NCBI RefSeq assembly: GCF_018390605.1
Contig: NZ_JAHBGD010000013.1
Coordinates: 32,453-96,452, forward strand
Reading direction: 5' to 3'
Source of the DNA: Ancylobacter defluvii
Lineage (GTDB): Bacteria > Pseudomonadota > Alphaproteobacteria > Rhizobiales > Xanthobacteraceae
DNA: 64,000 nucleotides
Shown here: positions 8,291 to 16,850 of the stretch, piece after piece
How positions within the stretch are numbered: the first letter of the stretch is position 1
Layout of the letters: each line of letters opens with the position of its first letter
Translations under genes and position numbers: made by a program
The notes under the pieces: generated by a model
Seen by the model: only the letters and a program-made list of their open reading frames with translations
Told to the model about the DNA's origin: nothing
Databases searched by the model: none

Positions 8291-8896
8291 CAACAGATTT
8301 ATAGCTTTCGGTAAAAAATCAGAAGAAAAAAACAAACTAATAGGTCAAATCGCCTGACGTTTTTGCGGGAAAATCCAGGCGAATCCGAAGCCTGGCATCC
8401 GTTAACTCCCTTATAGCGCCCGCCGACCATCGGGCTCTCGTCACATTTTCCGAAACTAACTCGGAGACAGGAAGTTTCGAACGAAAGTGATTCGAAGATT
8501 CGAAACCAATCCCTGACATACTTTATACCATAATTTCAGAATCTTAGCTTCGATATCGCAAACCAATTTCCGCTCGATCGCGCGCGGACCGATTGACTCC
8601 CCAAACGGAATCCGCAAGAGTTTCGAAACCAGAGTCTATCATCGTATAAATTTCGAATATTATATCACACACAATCAACGACTCACCCATCGGGCGAGAA
8701 GGATCCGTCATGTCGGAATGAACCGACATAAGCCATGATATAATACTGTTGTGTGCTCATATCTTATGTGCATCATAAGTAATTATATAATTGGCTCAGA
8801 TATTTAACACATACATCCTTTGTATGTGAACGGGATTACTGTGCCTTTTATATGCGAAATGACCGATTAGTTTTCCACCACATGGGGGCATGAAGC
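8291..8896. promoter_or_regulatory. AT-rich, palindrome-rich regulatory region before the Hint-domain gene
   Basis: This region is far richer in A and T than anything else in the window and holds no convincing gene. It contains five TTCGAA palindromes (8476, 8491, 8499, 8622, 8652), one within the perfect GTTTCGAAAC at 8620-8629. It also has CTTATG-N5-CATAAG at 8763-8779, the 12-base palindrome AATTATATAATT at 8781-8792, and CACATACA-N5-TGTATGTG at 8808-8828. The last lies about 70 bases before the start codon and looks like an operator. AT-rich upstream regions of surface-polymer genes in Hyphomicrobiales are typical targets of MucR-type regulators; this is inference. Confidence 0.55.
8808..8828. 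promoter_or_regulatory. Perfect 8-bp inverted repeat, candidate operator
   Basis: CACATACA and TGTATGTG are separated by TCCTT. The site lies about 70 bases upstream of the Hint-domain gene within the AT-rich region. No regulator for it is evident in the window. Confidence 0.45.
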
Positions 8897-10135
8897 ATGG
8901 CCATTATTGGCGTCAATCTTCTCGATTCCGATCAGACCGTCAGCGAAGCCACCGGCTTTGAGCCGGGAGATACGGTTTCGATCACCGCACTCGGCGATCA
9001 CACGCTGACCATCGATGGCGTCACCACGACCGTCAGCTATGGCGTGGGCCTGAGCGCTGTATCAAACGTAACAATAGCCGCCGTAAATGACGCCAACGTC
9101 ACGATAGACAACGGCCTTCTCAGTGTCGGCCTGATCAGCAGCCTCAATTATACTGTCGGAGATACATCGGATATTACGGTTCAGTCGGGAACCGTCGCCC
9201 TAGGGGTGGGAACCAGCCAGTCCGTTACTTTCAGCGGCTCCGGCAGCGGCACTTTCTTCTATGACGACAACACCATCCTGGGCAGCTCCACGTCGTTCAA
9301 CGTCTACGACTTCAGCACCGGCGACGCGATCGGCGCCACGGGCATCGCCTTTTCTGGCTTTGCCTACGATTCCGGTACCGATATCGGCACCTTTACCTTC
9401 TCCGGCGGCTTCCCCGCCGATACCGTCATCTTCAACGTGCAGGGCATGACGGACGCGGATGCCGCGGCCATCCTTGCCGGCCCACCCTCCGCCTTCATCA
9501 GCGGCGGCGCCTTCGTGAATCCGGTGTGCTTCGTGCGCGGCACCCTGATCGACACGCCGGAAGGCCCGGTGGCGATCGAGAACCTGAAGGCTGGCGACAA
9601 GGTGATCGGCCGCTCCGGTGTCCGCGAAGTGAAGTGGATCGGCTGGCGCGACTACGGCTCCTCCTGGCTGCGTACCGCCGATCAGAAGCTGCGCGTCGCC
9701 CCGGTGCGCATCCATGCCGGCGCCTTCGCCGACAACGTGCCGTCCAGCGACCTCGTGGTATCCCCCTGGCACCACCTGTTCGTCAGCGGCAAGCTGGTTC
9801 GCGCCAATGACCTCGTCAACGGCGTCACCATCGTGCAGGAACTGGATACCCGTTCCGTCTCCTACTGGCACGTGGAACTCGACCAGTTCGACGTGGTGCG
9901 GGCGCACGGCATGTTCTCGGAAGCCTGGGCCGATGGCGGCAACCGCGACTTCTTCCAGAATGTCGATGTGACCACGCTGCGTCCCGAGGACAGCAAGCGC
10001 CGCAAGGCGGATCGCCCCGGCTTCGAGGCGCTGCGTGACGAGAAGCGCATTCGCGCGATCCACGACAAGGTCGCCGCCCGCGCCAGGCAGATCGCCAAGG
10101 TCGACGCTCCCGCCAAGAGCGTCTCCGCCGCCTGA
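8897..10135 (+). CDS. Hint (hedgehog/intein) domain protein with beta-rich N-terminus
   Basis: The 412-residue protein has two parts. Residues 1-205 are rich in Gly, Thr, Ser, Val and Asp with no cysteine, like repetitive surface beta-structures. From C211 (CFVRGTLIDTPEG) a Hint domain of the bacterial Hint_2 type follows: LKAGDKVIGR, then LRVAPVRIHAGAF, SPWHHLFVSGKLV, VTIVQE and WHVELDQFDVV. Hint domains catalyse self-cleavage through an N-S acyl shift at the leading cysteine, so processing before C211 is plausible. No signal peptide is visible. GGGGG precedes the ATG by 8 bases. A terminator follows. Its job is unknown; members of this family are common in alphaproteobacteria without an assigned role. 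Confidence 0.8.
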   Translation: MAIIGVNLLDSDQTVSEATGFEPGDTVSITALGDHTLTIDGVTTTVSYGVGLSAVSNVTIAAVNDANVTIDNGLLSVGLISSLNYTVGDTSDITVQSGTVALGVGTSQSVTFSGSGSGTFFYDDNTILGSSTSFNVYDFSTGDAIGATGIAFSGFAYDSGTDIGTFTFSGGFPADTVIFNVQGMTDADAAAILAGPPSAFISGGAFVNPVCFVRGTLIDTPEGPVAIENLKAGDKVIGRSGVREVKWIGWRDYGSSWLRTADQKLRVAPVRIHAGAFADNVPSSDLVVSPWHHLFVSGKLVRANDLVNGVTIVQELDTRSVSYWHVELDQFDVVRAHGMFSEAWADGGNRDFFQNVDVTTLRPEDSKRRKADRPGFEALRDEKRIRAIHDKVAARARQIAKVDAPAKSVSAA

Positions 10136-10160
10136 CGCCTCGGCCGGACGATGATTGCGC

Positions 10161-10200
10161 GGGGGCCGTTCCGGACAACCGGATCGGCCCCCGTTTCTCT
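10161..10200 (+). terminator. Rho-independent terminator after the Hint-domain gene
   Basis: GGGGGCCG (10161-10168) pairs with CGGCCCCC (10185-10192), with an inner TCCGG-ACAA-CCGGA stem, and is followed by GTTTCTCT. It isolates the Hint gene from the glycosyltransferase. Short imperfect CTCTCTGG repeats follow at about 10195-10250. Confidence 0.75.
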
Positions 10201-10396
10201 GGAGAGCCGCCCTCTGGTGGCCACCTCTCTGGGGCGCCACTCTCTGGGATGCCACGACTTGCGCTGGAACGGGGCTTGCGCATAATCAAGCCGTGCCAGA
10301 GTGATACGTAGGAACGTAGACGAACGGCCCTCCTCCCCTCGATCAATCTCTGCGCGCCGTATCAGGGATTGCAGGCTCACCAGGGAGACCACAGGC

Positions 10397-11473
10397 ATGC
10401 GGCACATCGCGGTCACCGGATCGAGCCGATCCAATCCCTATATGGACCTGCTGCTCTCCCGCTGCCCGCCCTCCGTTGCCGTCTCCCGGATCAGCAACAA
10501 GAAAATCTCCCAGATCAACGACGCCCCCATACCCGACGTCGTCCTGGTCAATTGGGAGGAGCAGATCTTCACCGGCGCGGAGTCCGCGTTCCAGGCCAGA
10601 TCGCTGGCGACGCGCTACATACGCGACCTGCGGAAATACGCGGAATCCGGCGGGCACATCGTCTGGATGGTGCACAACGCCCACCCTCACAGCGATCTCT
10701 TCACCCATCACCTGGCGATGATGCGGAAAAAGATCATGCGGTCGGCCAGCGCGATCCTGCACCAGAACGTCGAGTCGCTGCGATACGCCGACACGCTGGA
10801 CAATGAGTCCGACCCGGACAAGAACTACTACATCCCGCACCCGTCCTATCTCACCGCCTACGCTCTTCGTCCCTCATTCGAGGCCGAACGCAAGTCGGTT
10901 CTCATTTTCGGCCGGATACTCCCGTACAAGAACCTTGAATGGTTCATCCGGTTTCATGAGCTTCACATTCCGAAAACCCCGCTCACCATCGCTGGCCAGT
11001 CCGACGACGAGAAATACGTCGCGTACATCGCGAAATCCATTGCCCAGAACAAGAAGATAAGCTTCACCGCCGACCGCATCGAGGACGCCGATCTTGCGGT
11101 TCATTTCGACACGGCGAAGTGCATCCTGCTGACAGATCACGACACGATCAATTCCGGCGTCGCGCATCTCGCCTTGCAGGGCGGCGCCATCATCGTCGCG
11201 CCGGACACCGCCTATTACCGTGAAGTCCTGCCGCCGTCGGGGCATCGCTTCTTCTATCAGCCCAACAGCTTCATGAGCCTGAAGAAGGCGGTCAGGAACG
11301 CCTTCAAGCTGAATGCCGAGGAGCACAGGCAGGTCGTCGAGGCCTATATGCGCCGCGCCGCCTATATCAACAGCGACCGCATCAGTTCGGCGCTGTTCCG
11401 GGTTTTCGAGACCCTCGTCGGGCAGACGCCGTCCGACGCCCGCGATCAGCCGGAAGAGCTTGGCGCCGTGTAG
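10397..11473 (+). CDS. GT-B-type glycosyltransferase
   Basis: This 358-residue protein fits a two-domain GT-B glycosyltransferase (GT4-like or GumK/GT70-like). The N-terminal half contains VWMVHNAHPHSDLF, the histidine-bearing motif common in exopolysaccharide transferases. The C-terminal half starts with SVLIFGRILPYKNLEWFI and TPLTIAGQ, the classic nucleotide-sugar domain opening, followed by LTDHDTINSGVAHLAL in the donor-binding position. The ATG at 10397 has GGGAGA 9 bases upstream; an extended frame from 10301 is unlikely. Codon use is less GC-biased than in the neighbours. The adjacent Hint protein suggests a cell-surface polymer or glycoprotein role; donor and acceptor are unknown. Confidence 0.75.
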   Translation: MRHIAVTGSSRSNPYMDLLLSRCPPSVAVSRISNKKISQINDAPIPDVVLVNWEEQIFTGAESAFQARSLATRYIRDLRKYAESGGHIVWMVHNAHPHSDLFTHHLAMMRKKIMRSASAILHQNVESLRYADTLDNESDPDKNYYIPHPSYLTAYALRPSFEAERKSVLIFGRILPYKNLEWFIRFHELHIPKTPLTIAGQSDDEKYVAYIAKSIAQNKKISFTADRIEDADLAVHFDTAKCILLTDHDTINSGVAHLALQGGAIIVAPDTAYYREVLPPSGHRFFYQPNSFMSLKKAVRNAFKLNAEEHRQVVEAYMRRAAYINSDRISSALFRVFETLVGQTPSDARDQPEELGAV

Positions 11474-11658
11474 CCCGGTCTTTTCGGCCGCCGCCGCCGT
11501 GACATCCCGCAAATTGTCCCGTCATCCCCTTCCGCAAGCCACCCTCGCGCCACCCGGTGCGCGGCCGCCTTGGCGTGCAGGGCGGCAAATGCCGTTCGAG
11601 CGTCGAAGACCGCTCGCGGCGGCCCGGGCATTGTCGCGGCATGCAAGGGAGAACCCGG

Positions 11659-11886
11659 ATGCCGGACTTCATCGTCAAGCTCGAGCGTACCGTGACCCGG
11701 CGCGAAGCCGGTACATTCGTGGTCAGCGCCACCGATCTCGGCGAGGCGGAAAGCCTCGCCCGCCAGCGTGTCAAATCGGGCCTCGACACCGCCATAGGCT
11801 GGCGCACCGAGGCAACCGAGCCGCGCCGGCCGGTAGTGGTCGACGTTGAGGAAGCGCCCGCCTCGCCGGGCAACCGCGCCGCCTAG
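11659..11886 (+). CDS. Small conserved-looking hypothetical protein
   Basis: The 75-residue product begins MPDFIVKLERTVTRREAGTF and has alternating charged and hydrophobic residues, suggesting a small alpha/beta fold. There is no signal peptide or membrane segment. AGGGAG lies about 8 bases before the ATG at 11659. The stop codon TAG coincides with the first three bases of an interspersed palindromic repeat, so the original C-terminus may have differed. No family is recognised. Confidence 0.55.
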   Translation: MPDFIVKLERTVTRREAGTFVVSATDLGEAESLARQRVKSGLDTAIGWRTEATEPRRPVVVDVEEAPASPGNRAA

Positions 11887-11992
11887 AGCCATTCCGGTGA
11901 AATCCAATTCACCGGAATTGCTCCAGCTTTTTGTTTCTACGCAATTCTTTCCGTCAGACCGCTGCGCACTTTTTCGGGAGTTGCTCTGGGCC
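11884..11992. repeat. Hyphomicrobiales-type intergenic palindromic repeat
   Basis: The element starts TAGAGC and ends GCTCTGG. Its left part is a strong hairpin (ATTCCGGTGAA at 11891-11901 with TTCACCGGAAT at 11908-11918, extended by GAGC/GCTC) followed by TTTTTGTTTC, so it can also terminate transcription. The right part holds ACGCAATTC and GACCGCTGCGCACTTTTTCGGGAGTTGCTC. Many Hyphomicrobiales genomes carry dispersed repeats of this appearance (recalled, not searched here). It lies between convergent genes. Confidence 0.6.
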
Positions 11993-12045
11993 TCGCCCGG
12001 CACGCGCCCCCGCCGGCGATCTGCCGAGCCGCCTCGCCCCAGCCG

Positions 12046-12567
12046 TCAGAGGCGATAGAGGATCTGGTCGGTCCAGAAGCGCTCCAGCCGCTGCAGCGCC
12101 TTGTTGATCACCTGGAAATCCTGCGAGCCGATGCCGCCGATCTGCTCGATGGTGGCAATGTGCTTGGCGTAGAGCGAGCCGACGATGTCGCGCACCTCCT
12201 CGCCCTTGGGCGTGAGGCTGATGCGCACCGCCCGCCGGTCGACCCGCGAGCGCTGGTGATGCAGATAGCCGGTCTCGACCAGCTTCTTGAGATTGTAGGA
12301 GACATTGGCGCCGAGATAGTAGCCGCGGGTACGCAGCTCGCCGGCGGTAAGCTCGGAATCGCCGATGTTGAACAGCAGCAGCGCCTGCACCGGATTGACG
12401 TCCGAGCGGCCGCGCCGGTCGAATTCGTCCTTCACCACGTCGAGCAGGCGGCGATGCAGCCGCTCCACCAGCGTCAGCGCCTCGTGATACAGCGGCGTGA
12501 TCACGCTCTGCGGCGCTTCGTCGGGTACGGGCGTCAGGGCCCGTGCTGCGCTTCTCATGTTCGACAC
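12046..12567 (-). CDS. ldtR: MarR-family winged-helix regulator, LdtR-like
   Basis: The 173-residue protein is a MarR-type dimeric DNA-binding regulator. The core stretch LTAGELRTRGYYLGANVSYN, then LKKLVETGYLHHQRS and VDRRAVRISLTPKG, closely matches my memory of LdtR of Liberibacter and Sinorhizobium. LdtR controls an L,D-transpeptidase gene and osmotic or cell-wall stress responses. The helix-turn-helix covers about residues 65-115 and the wing includes the RVDRR turn. It is followed by the interspersed repeat that can act as its terminator. No L,D-transpeptidase gene is in the window. The family call is strong; the orthology is recalled and not computed. Confidence 0.8.
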   Translation of the reverse strand: MSNMRSAARALTPVPDEAPQSVITPLYHEALTLVERLHRRLLDVVKDEFDRRGRSDVNPVQALLLFNIGDSELTAGELRTRGYYLGANVSYNLKKLVETGYLHHQRSRVDRRAVRISLTPKGEEVRDIVGSLYAKHIATIEQIGGIGSQDFQVINKALQRLERFWTDQILYRL

Positions 12568-12744
12568 CCCGGCTCGACGTCATTGGGGATTTTCGTCCCA
12601 CGGCGATTTCTCGCTGCGAGACCTTCCCTTCGTGTCGTTCCATATTCCGGGGCGCGTCTGAAAGTCCGTTTAAGCGGAAGGATGAATCGAATCCAAACGC
12701 CTATGCTTTACAAAGGGTTAAGCGGACTGGTGGAGCGCCGGGTT

Positions 12745-13179
12745 TCAGCGCTCCGCCTCGCGGCCGGCCTTGTAGGTCAGCCAGGCATAGATCGCCACCA
12801 GCACCGTCTCGAATGCCGCGACGATCAGCAGGCGGCCGACGCCCTCCGGCGAGGAGGCGTTGATCAGAATCTGCACCATGGCGGTGACCAGCCACAGCAC
12901 CACGCCCCAGGCCGCGCCCAGCCACAGGCCGACCGCCGCCACCGGGTTCATGATCGCCGCCCAGATCACCGCCGCCTGCGCGGCGAGCGACAGCATCTCG
13001 AAGCGGCTGCTCTCGCCGTCCCAGACCCCGCAGATCAGCGTCCAGCTATAGACGGTCTTCAGCAGCAGCAGCCCGGCAAGGCCGCGCAGATACATCAGCA
13101 CCCGCCGCTGCCAGGGCGGCATCGCGGCGCCGGCAGGGCCGAGAGTGGCGTCGATGGGATCGTAGAGTGTGCTCATCAT
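12745..13179 (-). CDS. Small four-helix membrane protein (DUF6163-like)
   Basis: This 144-residue protein has four hydrophobic segments at about residues 27-48, 58-75, 80-105 and 115-135, with a basic C-terminus (YKAGREAER). It is likely an inner-membrane protein of unknown function. It lies between the LdtR-like regulator and the enoyl-CoA hydratase-family gene on the same strand, and similar small membrane genes occur in this neighbourhood in related genomes (recalled). The stop codon lies in the loop of a 7-bp hairpin (12732-12754) without a T-run. Confidence 0.65.
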   Translation of the reverse strand: MMSTLYDPIDATLGPAGAAMPPWQRRVLMYLRGLAGLLLLKTVYSWTLICGVWDGESSRFEMLSLAAQAAVIWAAIMNPVAAVGLWLGAAWGVVLWLVTAMVQILINASSPEGVGRLLIVAAFETVLVAIYAWLTYKAGREAER

Positions 13180-13201
13180 GCCTCAATAGCGGAAAATCGT
13201 C

Positions 13202-14266
13202 TCACGTCAGCACCAAATCGTCCGGCAGCTTCTCGTCGAACAGCGCGGCGATGGCGGCGGGATCGACATCGTCGAGCCGCGCCGGCCGCCAGCGCGGCGT
13301 CTGGTCCTTGTCCACCAGCACCGCCCGCACCCCCTCATAGAAGTCGTGCTGGGCCAGCAGTCGCGTCACCACCCGGAACTCCAGCGTGAGGCAGCCGGCG
13401 AGATCATGGGCAAGCCCGCGCTGCATCTGCGCGAAGGCGATGTGGACGCTGGTCGGCGACGCCCGGCGGATCGTCTCCGCCTGCTTGGCGGCGAATTCGC
13501 CCTCGATGCCGTCCAGCGTGGCGGCGTGGTCGAGCGCCGCCATCACCGCCGCGACGCTGCCGCCGGCGAACACCCGGTCGATCAGCGGCAGCAGCGGGCC
13601 GAGCGGCGGCGGCGGCGGCACCACGGCAAACCGCGCCAGCGTCGGCTCGACCGGGTCGCCGGCGGCGAAGGCGTCGATAAGGTCCGGCCAACGCTCGGCC
13701 GGGACATGATGGGTGTAGAGCCCGAGCGCCATGGCGTCGGCCATGCCGATGCGCGCCCCGGTCATGGCGAGCCAGGCGCCGCTCCAGCCCGGCAGGCGGG
13801 GAAGCACATAGGTGCCGCCGACATCGGGAAACAGGCCGATCGCCACTTCCGGCATCGCGAAGCCCAGTCCCTCTCCGGCGACGCGGTAGCGAGCATGGCC
13901 GGAGATGCCGAAGCCGCCGCCGAAGCACAGCCCGCCCACCAGCGCGACGAAGGGCTTGGGATAGACCGAGATCAGATGGTTGAGCGGATATTCGTCGCGC
14001 CAAAAGCTGCGCGCCGCCTCGGTCCGGCCGGCACGGCCGAGATCGTGCATCGCCCGCACGTCGCCGCCGACGCAGAAGGCCCGCTCATGCGCCGAGCGCA
14101 GCACCACCACCGCCACCGCCGAATCGTCGGCCCAGGCATCGAGCCGCGCGCGCAGCGCGGACACCATTTCGTGATCGATGGCGTTCAGTGCCTTGGGTCG
14201 GTCCAGCGTGATGATCCCGGCCTTTCCCGAAATCTCGAAGCGAATGCCGATGGACTCAGCTGTCAT
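13202..14266 (-). CDS. Enoyl-CoA hydratase family, likely 3-hydroxyisobutyryl-CoA hydrolase
   Basis: At 354 residues this is longer than ordinary enoyl-CoA hydratases and fits 3-hydroxyisobutyryl-CoA hydrolase of valine degradation, which releases 3-hydroxyisobutyrate. It has the crotonase core: LDRPKALNAIDHEM near 20-33, the oxyanion-hole region FCVGGDVRAMHD, GGLCFGGGFGISGH, and MPEVAIGLFPDVGGTYVL with the catalytic Glu/Asp pair. The C-terminal extension (RVVTRLLAQHDFYEGVRAVLVDKDQTPRW cut short here) is characteristic of the subfamily. The start at 14266 (MTAESIG) is preferred over an upstream in-frame codon. It is divergent from hemB, with no other valine-pathway gene nearby. Confidence 0.85.
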   Translation of the reverse strand: MTAESIGIRFEISGKAGIITLDRPKALNAIDHEMVSALRARLDAWADDSAVAVVVLRSAHERAFCVGGDVRAMHDLGRAGRTEAARSFWRDEYPLNHLISVYPKPFVALVGGLCFGGGFGISGHARYRVAGEGLGFAMPEVAIGLFPDVGGTYVLPRLPGWSGAWLAMTGARIGMADAMALGLYTHHVPAERWPDLIDAFAAGDPVEPTLARFAVVPPPPPLGPLLPLIDRVFAGGSVAAVMAALDHAATLDGIEGEFAAKQAETIRRASPTSVHIAFAQMQRGLAHDLAGCLTLEFRVVTRLLAQHDFYEGVRAVLVDKDQTPRWRPARLDDVDPAAIAALFDEKLPDDLVLT

Positions 14267-14344
14267 GCAGGCTCTCCAGGTCGACCCGTCGGATATCCGG
14301 GCCGCGTCATCATGACCTGCGACATATTTCGCGCGATTACGCAA

Positions 14345-15481
<1,137 letters not shown>

Positions 15482-15522
15482 TCCGCGCCGGGCCGGCGCC
15501 CCTACCCGCACATCGCCGGTCC

Positions 15523-16842
15523 ATGCGCCTCATCGTACACCTCACTGCACTCTGCCTCGGCCTGCTGCTGGCGGGCTGCAGCTCGGTGATCGATGCCGAT
15601 CAGGCCCGCATCTGCCGCGACGTCGCCCCTGCCCTGCATGATGAGAGGGTCAGCATCGACGAGGTGTCGCTGACGCCGGTGCCGGGCACCGATGCGCTCC
15701 GTCTGGCCTACCGCGCGCGCCTCGGCTCGCGCGCGGTGCCGCACTGGATCATCTGCACCTTCGCCGGCCATACCGGCGCCGCCCGCGCCACCCTGACCGG
15801 CATTGACACCGATGCCGGTCCGCTAAGTGACGTGAAATTCTACATAATTATGCGCTGGTGGTTGAGCGACGCACCGGACCGCGCGCCGCCGCCCGCCTTG
15901 CTGAGACTGTCGCCGCGGCAGGCCTATTGGCTGCAACAGGCGATAAACGGCACCACGCTCGCCGGCATTTACGGCCTGGTTGCCACCGGCTTCGCCCTGA
16001 TTCATGGCCTGTTCGGCCGCATCAATCTCGCCTTCGGGGAGATCGCCGTCGCCGGCGGCGTCTACATGCTCATTGCGGTAAGTGTCGCCGGCATGGCCGG
16101 GCGGCTGGGGCCGGGCGATCTCGCCTTGGCGATTATTATCGGAACTATCGGCGCTATATCAATAAGTTGGCTGGTGGGCCGCTCTGTGATCCTGCCGCTC
16201 GCCTCGTCGTCTTCCCCACCGCAGGGGATGCTGATCGGCACCATTGCCGTCGCCATCGTGCTGGCGGAGGCGGCCCGGATCACCGCCCCGCTCCGGGTGA
16301 ACTGGCTGCCGCCGCTGCTCAACATTCCGATCCCGCTCGCCGGCGATGGCGGCTTCGTCGCGACGGTGACGGCGGCGCAGATGCTCGCCGCCGGCATGAG
16401 CCTAACCGGCGCGTCCATCCTGCTCGGCCTGATGGGTTTCACCCGCTTCGGCCGCGCCTGGCGCGCCTATGCCGATGATCCGCTGATGGCGGCGCTGCTG
16501 GGGGTGCACGTCCCCGCCCTGCGCAGCGGCACCTTCGTCATCGCTGGCGCTGCCGCCGGGCTGGCCGGCGCCGTCAGCGTGGTGGCATACGGTACCGTCC
16601 AACCGGGAGAGGGGCTGGCAATCACGCTCAAAGCCTTGATTTCGGCCATTATCGGGGGCATTGGCTCTGTGCCGGGCGCATTTCTCGGCGCCGTCATCGT
16701 CGCCGGCGTCGAAATCGTGTGGTCGGCGAGCTTCGATATCGTGTATCGCGATCTCGTCATCTATGCGCTTCTGGCCGCCTTCCTCATCTTGAGGCCGGGC
16801 GGGCTTCTCAACAATGCGGCCCCCCGGGTACGCGAATTCTGA
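15523..16842 (+). CDS. LivH-like branched-chain amino-acid ABC permease with N-terminal lipoprotein domain
   Basis: The 439-residue protein is a fusion. It opens with a lipoprotein signal (LCLGLLLAGCSS, lipobox cysteine at residue 18) and a roughly 90-residue soluble domain with conserved-looking cysteines (ARICRDVAP, WIICTFAG). From about residue 135 it is a full LivH permease: GIYGLVATGFALIHGLFGRINLAFGEI, then FTRFGRAWRAYADDPLMAALLGV (the EAA-like loop) and ISAIIGGIGSVPGAFLGAVIVAG. No frameshift is needed. No LivM, LivG, LivF or binding protein gene is adjacent. Threonine ammonia-lyase follows after 8 bases. The permease identity is firm; the transported substrate and the purpose of the fused domain are not. 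Confidence 0.85.
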   Translation: MRLIVHLTALCLGLLLAGCSSVIDADQARICRDVAPALHDERVSIDEVSLTPVPGTDALRLAYRARLGSRAVPHWIICTFAGHTGAARATLTGIDTDAGPLSDVKFYIIMRWWLSDAPDRAPPPALLRLSPRQAYWLQQAINGTTLAGIYGLVATGFALIHGLFGRINLAFGEIAVAGGVYMLIAVSVAGMAGRLGPGDLALAIIIGTIGAISISWLVGRSVILPLASSSSPPQGMLIGTIAVAIVLAEAARITAPLRVNWLPPLLNIPIPLAGDGGFVATVTAAQMLAAGMSLTGASILLGLMGFTRFGRAWRAYADDPLMAALLGVHVPALRSGTFVIAGAAAGLAGAVSVVAYGTVQPGEGLAITLKALISAIIGGIGSVPGAFLGAVIVAGVEIVWSASFDIVYRDLVIYALLAAFLILRPGGLLNNAAPRVREF

Positions 16843-16850
16843 GTGGTTTC

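Noticed and set aside
8337-8729. Two minus-strand frames of about 60 codons in the AT-rich region
   Set aside because: Neither has a ribosome site or a recognisable motif, and they overlap the palindrome cluster; regulatory DNA is the better reading.
12732-12754. Hairpin at the end of the small membrane-protein gene as terminator
   Set aside because: The 7-bp stem has no U-run on the minus strand, so it is not a convincing intrinsic terminator.
15523-15880. Idea that the LivH N-terminal lipoprotein part is a separate gene joined by a sequencing error
   Set aside because: The frame is continuous through residues 1-135 without a stop and no ribosome site is evident at the junction, so a real fusion is the simpler reading, though it is testable.
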